Below, one piece after another: positions 61,481 to 64,000 of a stretch of DNA of 64,000 nt. Position 1 is the stretch's first letter; each line of letters starts with the position of its first letter. Under the pieces are notes generated by a model. It had not been told where the DNA came from and searched no databases. It saw nothing but the letters and a program-made list of their open reading frames with translations. The DNA is from Kitasatospora humi (GTDB lineage: Bacteria; Actinomycetota; Actinomycetes; Streptomycetales; Streptomycetaceae), in the NCBI RefSeq assembly GCF_020907985.1, contig NZ_JAJJPA010000010.1:104021-168020 (forward strand), in the 5' to 3' direction. A program made the translations under genes and the position numbers.

Positions 61481-62452
61481 ATGTCCAAGCTCACCATGTC
61501 GAAGGCCATCAACGAGGGCCTGCGCAAGTGCCTGGAGACCGACCCCAAGACCGTGATCATGGGGGAGGACGTCGGCAAGCTGGGCGGCGTCTTCCGCGTC
61601 ACCGACGGCCTGCAGAAGGACTTCGGCGAGGACCGGGTGATCGACACCCCGCTCGCCGAGTCCGGGATCATGGGCACCGCGATCGGTCTGGCGCTGCGCG
61701 GCTACCGGCCGATCGTGGAGATCCAGTTCGACGGCTTCGTCTACCCGGCCTTCGACCAGATCGTCACCCAGCTGGCCAAGATGCACGCCCGTGCGCTCGG
61801 CCACGTCAAGATGCCGGTCACCGTCCGGATCCCGTACGCCGGCGGCATCGGCGCCGTGGAGCACCACAGCGAGTCGCACGAGGCCTACTTCGCGCACACC
61901 GCGGGCCTGCGGGTGGTCACCCCGTCCAACCCGGACGACGCGTACTGGATGCTGCGGCAGTCGGTGGAGTCCGACGACCCGGTCATCTTCCTGGAGCCCA
62001 AGGCCCGCTACTGGGACAAGGCGGAGATCAGCGCGGCCCCCGTGCTGGACCTGCACGCCGCCAAGGTGGTCCGCCCCGGCACCGACCTGACGCTGCTGGC
62101 CTACGGCCCGATGGTGAAGACCTGCCTGGAGGCCGCCGCGGTCGCCGAGCAGGACGGTCACCGCATCGAGGTGGTCGACCTGCGCTCGCTCTCCCCGGTG
62201 GACTTCGCCACCCTCGCCGAGTCGGTCAAGCGCACCGGCCGGGCCGTGGTGGTGCACGAGGCGCCGGTCTTCATGGGCATGGGCGCCGAACTGGCGGCCC
62301 GGCTCACGGAGCAGTGCTTCTACCACCTGGAGGCGCCGATCCTGCGGGTCGGCGGCTACTTCGCGCCGTACCCGCCGTCCCGGGTCGAGGAGCAGTTCCT
62401 GCCCGACCTGGACCGGGTGCTGGACGCCGTCGACCGCGCGCTGGCGTTCTGA
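61481..62452 (+). CDS. bkdG: Branched-chain 2-oxoacid dehydrogenase E1 beta
   Basis: 323 residues, MSKLTMSKAINEGLRKCLET, VIMGEDVGKLGGVFRVTDGL, DTPLAESGIMGTAIGLALRG, GAVEHHSESHEAYFAHTAGL. Pairs with E1 alpha. Starts 8 bp after bkdF with GGTGGGGAG spanning the junction, so they are coupled. Confidence 0.95.
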   Translation: MSKLTMSKAINEGLRKCLETDPKTVIMGEDVGKLGGVFRVTDGLQKDFGEDRVIDTPLAESGIMGTAIGLALRGYRPIVEIQFDGFVYPAFDQIVTQLAKMHARALGHVKMPVTVRIPYAGGIGAVEHHSESHEAYFAHTAGLRVVTPSNPDDAYWMLRQSVESDDPVIFLEPKARYWDKAEISAAPVLDLHAAKVVRPGTDLTLLAYGPMVKTCLEAAAVAEQDGHRIEVVDLRSLSPVDFATLAESVKRTGRAVVVHEAPVFMGMGAELAARLTEQCFYHLEAPILRVGGYFAPYPPSRVEEQFLPDLDRVLDAVDRALAF

Positions 62453-62466
62453 GAGGGAGTGGGTCC

Positions 62467-63912
62467 ATGACCACCGAAGTTCGCTCACTCCGTGAGTTCA
62501 AGATGCCCGACGTGGGCGAGGGGCTGACCGAGGCCGAGATCCTCAAGTGGTACGTCCAGCCGGGTGACACCGTGACGGACGGCCAGATCGTCTGCGAGGT
62601 GGAGACCGCCAAGGCCGCCGTCGAGCTGCCCATCCCGTTCAACGGGACGGTCGAGGCGCTGCACTTCGCCGAGGGCACCACGGTCGACGTGGGCACCGCG
62701 ATCATCGCGGTCGCGGTGGCCGGCGCCGCTCCCGCCGCGGCTCCGGCTGCCGCGGCTCCGGCCGCGCCGGCCGCCGCGCCGGCCGAGGAGACCGAGCCGG
62801 AGCGCCGCGAGGTGCTGGTCGGCTACGGCCCCCGCACCGGTGCGGCGCAGCGCCGGGCCCGGCGCACCGCCCCGGCCGCCCCGGTGGCCGCCGCTGCTCC
62901 GGTCGCGGCTCCTGCCCCCGCTCCGGCTCCTGCCCCCACGCCTGCTCCGGTCGCCGCGCCCGCCCCGGCGGCCCAGGTCACCGAGCGCCCGCTGGCCAAG
63001 CCGCCGGTGCGCAAGCTGGCCAAGGACCTCGGCGTCGACCTGCGCACCGTGGTGCCGACCGGCAAGGACGGCGTCATCACCCGCGAGGACGTGCACGCGG
63101 CCGCCGCTCCGGCGCCGCAGCCGGCGCAGCCGGCCACCCCGCCGCCGGTCGAGGCGCCGGTCGCCGACGCCGCGCCGGTCGAGGTGCCGACCGCCCCGCT
63201 CGCCACCGGCCTGGACGTGCGGATCCCGGTCAAGGGCGTGCGCAAGGCCACCGCGCAGGCGATGGTCTCCTCCGCCTTCACCGCGCCGCACGTCACCGAG
63301 TTCGTGCAGGTCGACGTCACCCGCACGATGAAGCTGGTGCGCGAGCTCAAGGAGAGCGGCGAGCTGGGCGCCGGCGTGCGGGTCTCCCCGCTGCTGCTGG
63401 TCGCCAAGGCGCTGCTCACCGCGGTGAAGCGGTACCCGGAGATCAACGCGGCCTGGGACGAGGCCAACCAGGAGATCGTGCTCAAGGGGCAGGTGAACCT
63501 GGGCATCGCGGCCGCCACGCCGCGCGGCCTGATCGTGCCGAACATCAAGAACGCCGGTGCGCTCACGCTGCCCGCACTGGCCACCGAGCTGGGTTCGCTG
63601 ATCGAGACCGCCCGGCAGGGCAAGACCTCGCCGGCCGCCATGACCGGCGGCACCATCACCATCACCAACGTCGGCGTCTTCGGCGTCGACACCGGCACCC
63701 CGATCCTCAACCCCGGCGAGGCCGCCATCCTGGCCTTCGGCGCGGTGCGGGAGCTGCCGTGGGTGCACAAGGGCCGGGTGGTGCCCCGCCTGGTGACCAC
63801 GCTGGCGCTCTCCTTCGACCACCGCCTGGTCGACGGCGAGCTGGGCTCCAAGGTGCTGGCCGACGTGGCCGCCATCCTGGAGAAGCCCAAGCGGCTGATC
63901 ACCTGGGGCTGA
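62467..63912 (+). CDS. bkdH: Branched-chain 2-oxoacid dehydrogenase E2 acyltransferase
   Basis: 481 residues. Lipoyl domain 10-88 with Lys49 (CEVETAKAAVE), two Ala/Pro swinging linkers, a peripheral subunit-binding domain (PPVRKLAKDLGVDLRTVVPT) and the catalytic domain with SFDHRLVDGE (His452, Asp456). Transfers the acyl group to CoA. 14 bp after bkdG. E3 is not encoded here. Confidence 0.95.
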   Translation: MTTEVRSLREFKMPDVGEGLTEAEILKWYVQPGDTVTDGQIVCEVETAKAAVELPIPFNGTVEALHFAEGTTVDVGTAIIAVAVAGAAPAAAPAAAAPAAPAAAPAEETEPERREVLVGYGPRTGAAQRRARRTAPAAPVAAAAPVAAPAPAPAPAPTPAPVAAPAPAAQVTERPLAKPPVRKLAKDLGVDLRTVVPTGKDGVITREDVHAAAAPAPQPAQPATPPPVEAPVADAAPVEVPTAPLATGLDVRIPVKGVRKATAQAMVSSAFTAPHVTEFVQVDVTRTMKLVRELKESGELGAGVRVSPLLLVAKALLTAVKRYPEINAAWDEANQEIVLKGQVNLGIAAATPRGLIVPNIKNAGALTLPALATELGSLIETARQGKTSPAAMTGGTITITNVGVFGVDTGTPILNPGEAAILAFGAVRELPWVHKGRVVPRLVTTLALSFDHRLVDGELGSKVLADVAAILEKPKRLITWG

Positions 63913-63932
63913 CGCTCCGCACGCCGCACGGA

Positions 63933-63979
63933 CCGGGGGCCCCGCGGCCGGTGGGATTCGCCGGCCCCGGGGCCCCCGG
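63933..63979 (+). terminator. Terminator of the bkd operon
   Basis: 19-bp GC stem with one mismatch and a 9-nt loop, 20 bp after the bkdH stop. Confidence 0.8.
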
Positions 63980-64000
63980 CGTCTCCTGCCGCCCTCATCG

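Overview
The window is very GC-rich, almost fully coding actinomycete DNA. It carries three copies of the Streptomyces-type parS palindrome, DnaA boxes of the TTGTCCACA/TTATCCACA type, many GTG starts and probable leaderless genes, a glycine-bridge FemX, an archaeal-type inositol-phosphate synthase, a Bpa proteasome activator and BkdFGH. Together these point to the oriC-proximal core of a Streptomycetaceae chromosome (Streptomyces, Kitasatospora or a close relative). Family and synteny statements rest on memory and motif reading; no database search was run.

Layout. 0-29 kb is a conserved housekeeping block. It starts with sigM (cut by the left edge), a membrane pseudokinase, murJ and a DUF6049 exported protein, all on the minus strand and matching the mycobacterial Rv3909-mviN-sigM order. 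Then come the CCA-adding enzyme, an LppU-like membrane protein, an MFS transporter, ino1, a PadR repressor, a class A penicillin-binding protein, a GT87 mannosyltransferase-like protein, an alanine-racemase-like protein and femX, and finally rpsF-ssb-rpsR-rplI, a MATE exporter and dnaB. dnaB is split by a 405-residue class 3 intein placed in its Walker A motif and is preceded by a cluster of DnaA boxes. parS sites lie at about 0.05, 12.6 and 23.0 kb; I found none further right.

29-52 kb is accessory: a VanX-like dipeptidase, a decayed TetR gene, YqeY, two metallo-beta-lactamase-fold proteins, a HAD-methyltransferase fusion, DUF6457-moeA, a cyclodeaminase-family protein, a quinone oxidoreductase and a PPOX-family flavoprotein. 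A surface group follows: an LAFTG sortase substrate, an anchored protein, a beta-helix lipoprotein and a Tat-exported DyP peroxidase. Next is an EamA-NmrA-PEP mutase-like operon opposite a frameshifted LysR gene, then an FAD monooxygenase opposite a GntR-TetR double-headed regulator, a YcgL-like nucleotidyltransferase and a tiny secreted protein made of 12-residue WNNTG repeats.

52-64 kb is conserved again: a Pro-rich membrane protein, the proteasome activator Bpa, two transmembrane Ser/Thr kinases in tandem, an APH-fold protein, a NarL-type response regulator and the bkdFGH branched-chain 2-oxoacid dehydrogenase operon. From memory of S. coelicolor numbering, this block lies across oriC from the sigM-dnaB block there, so a rearrangement around the origin is possible.

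The strongest items for follow-up are the DnaB intein with two zinc-ribbon-like inserts in its endonuclease, the DnaA-box cluster in front of dnaB, parS sites built into a coding sequence and a 36-bp palindrome, the WNNTG repeat protein, the fusion proteins, and a family of short palindromic elements that inserts into protein N-termini.
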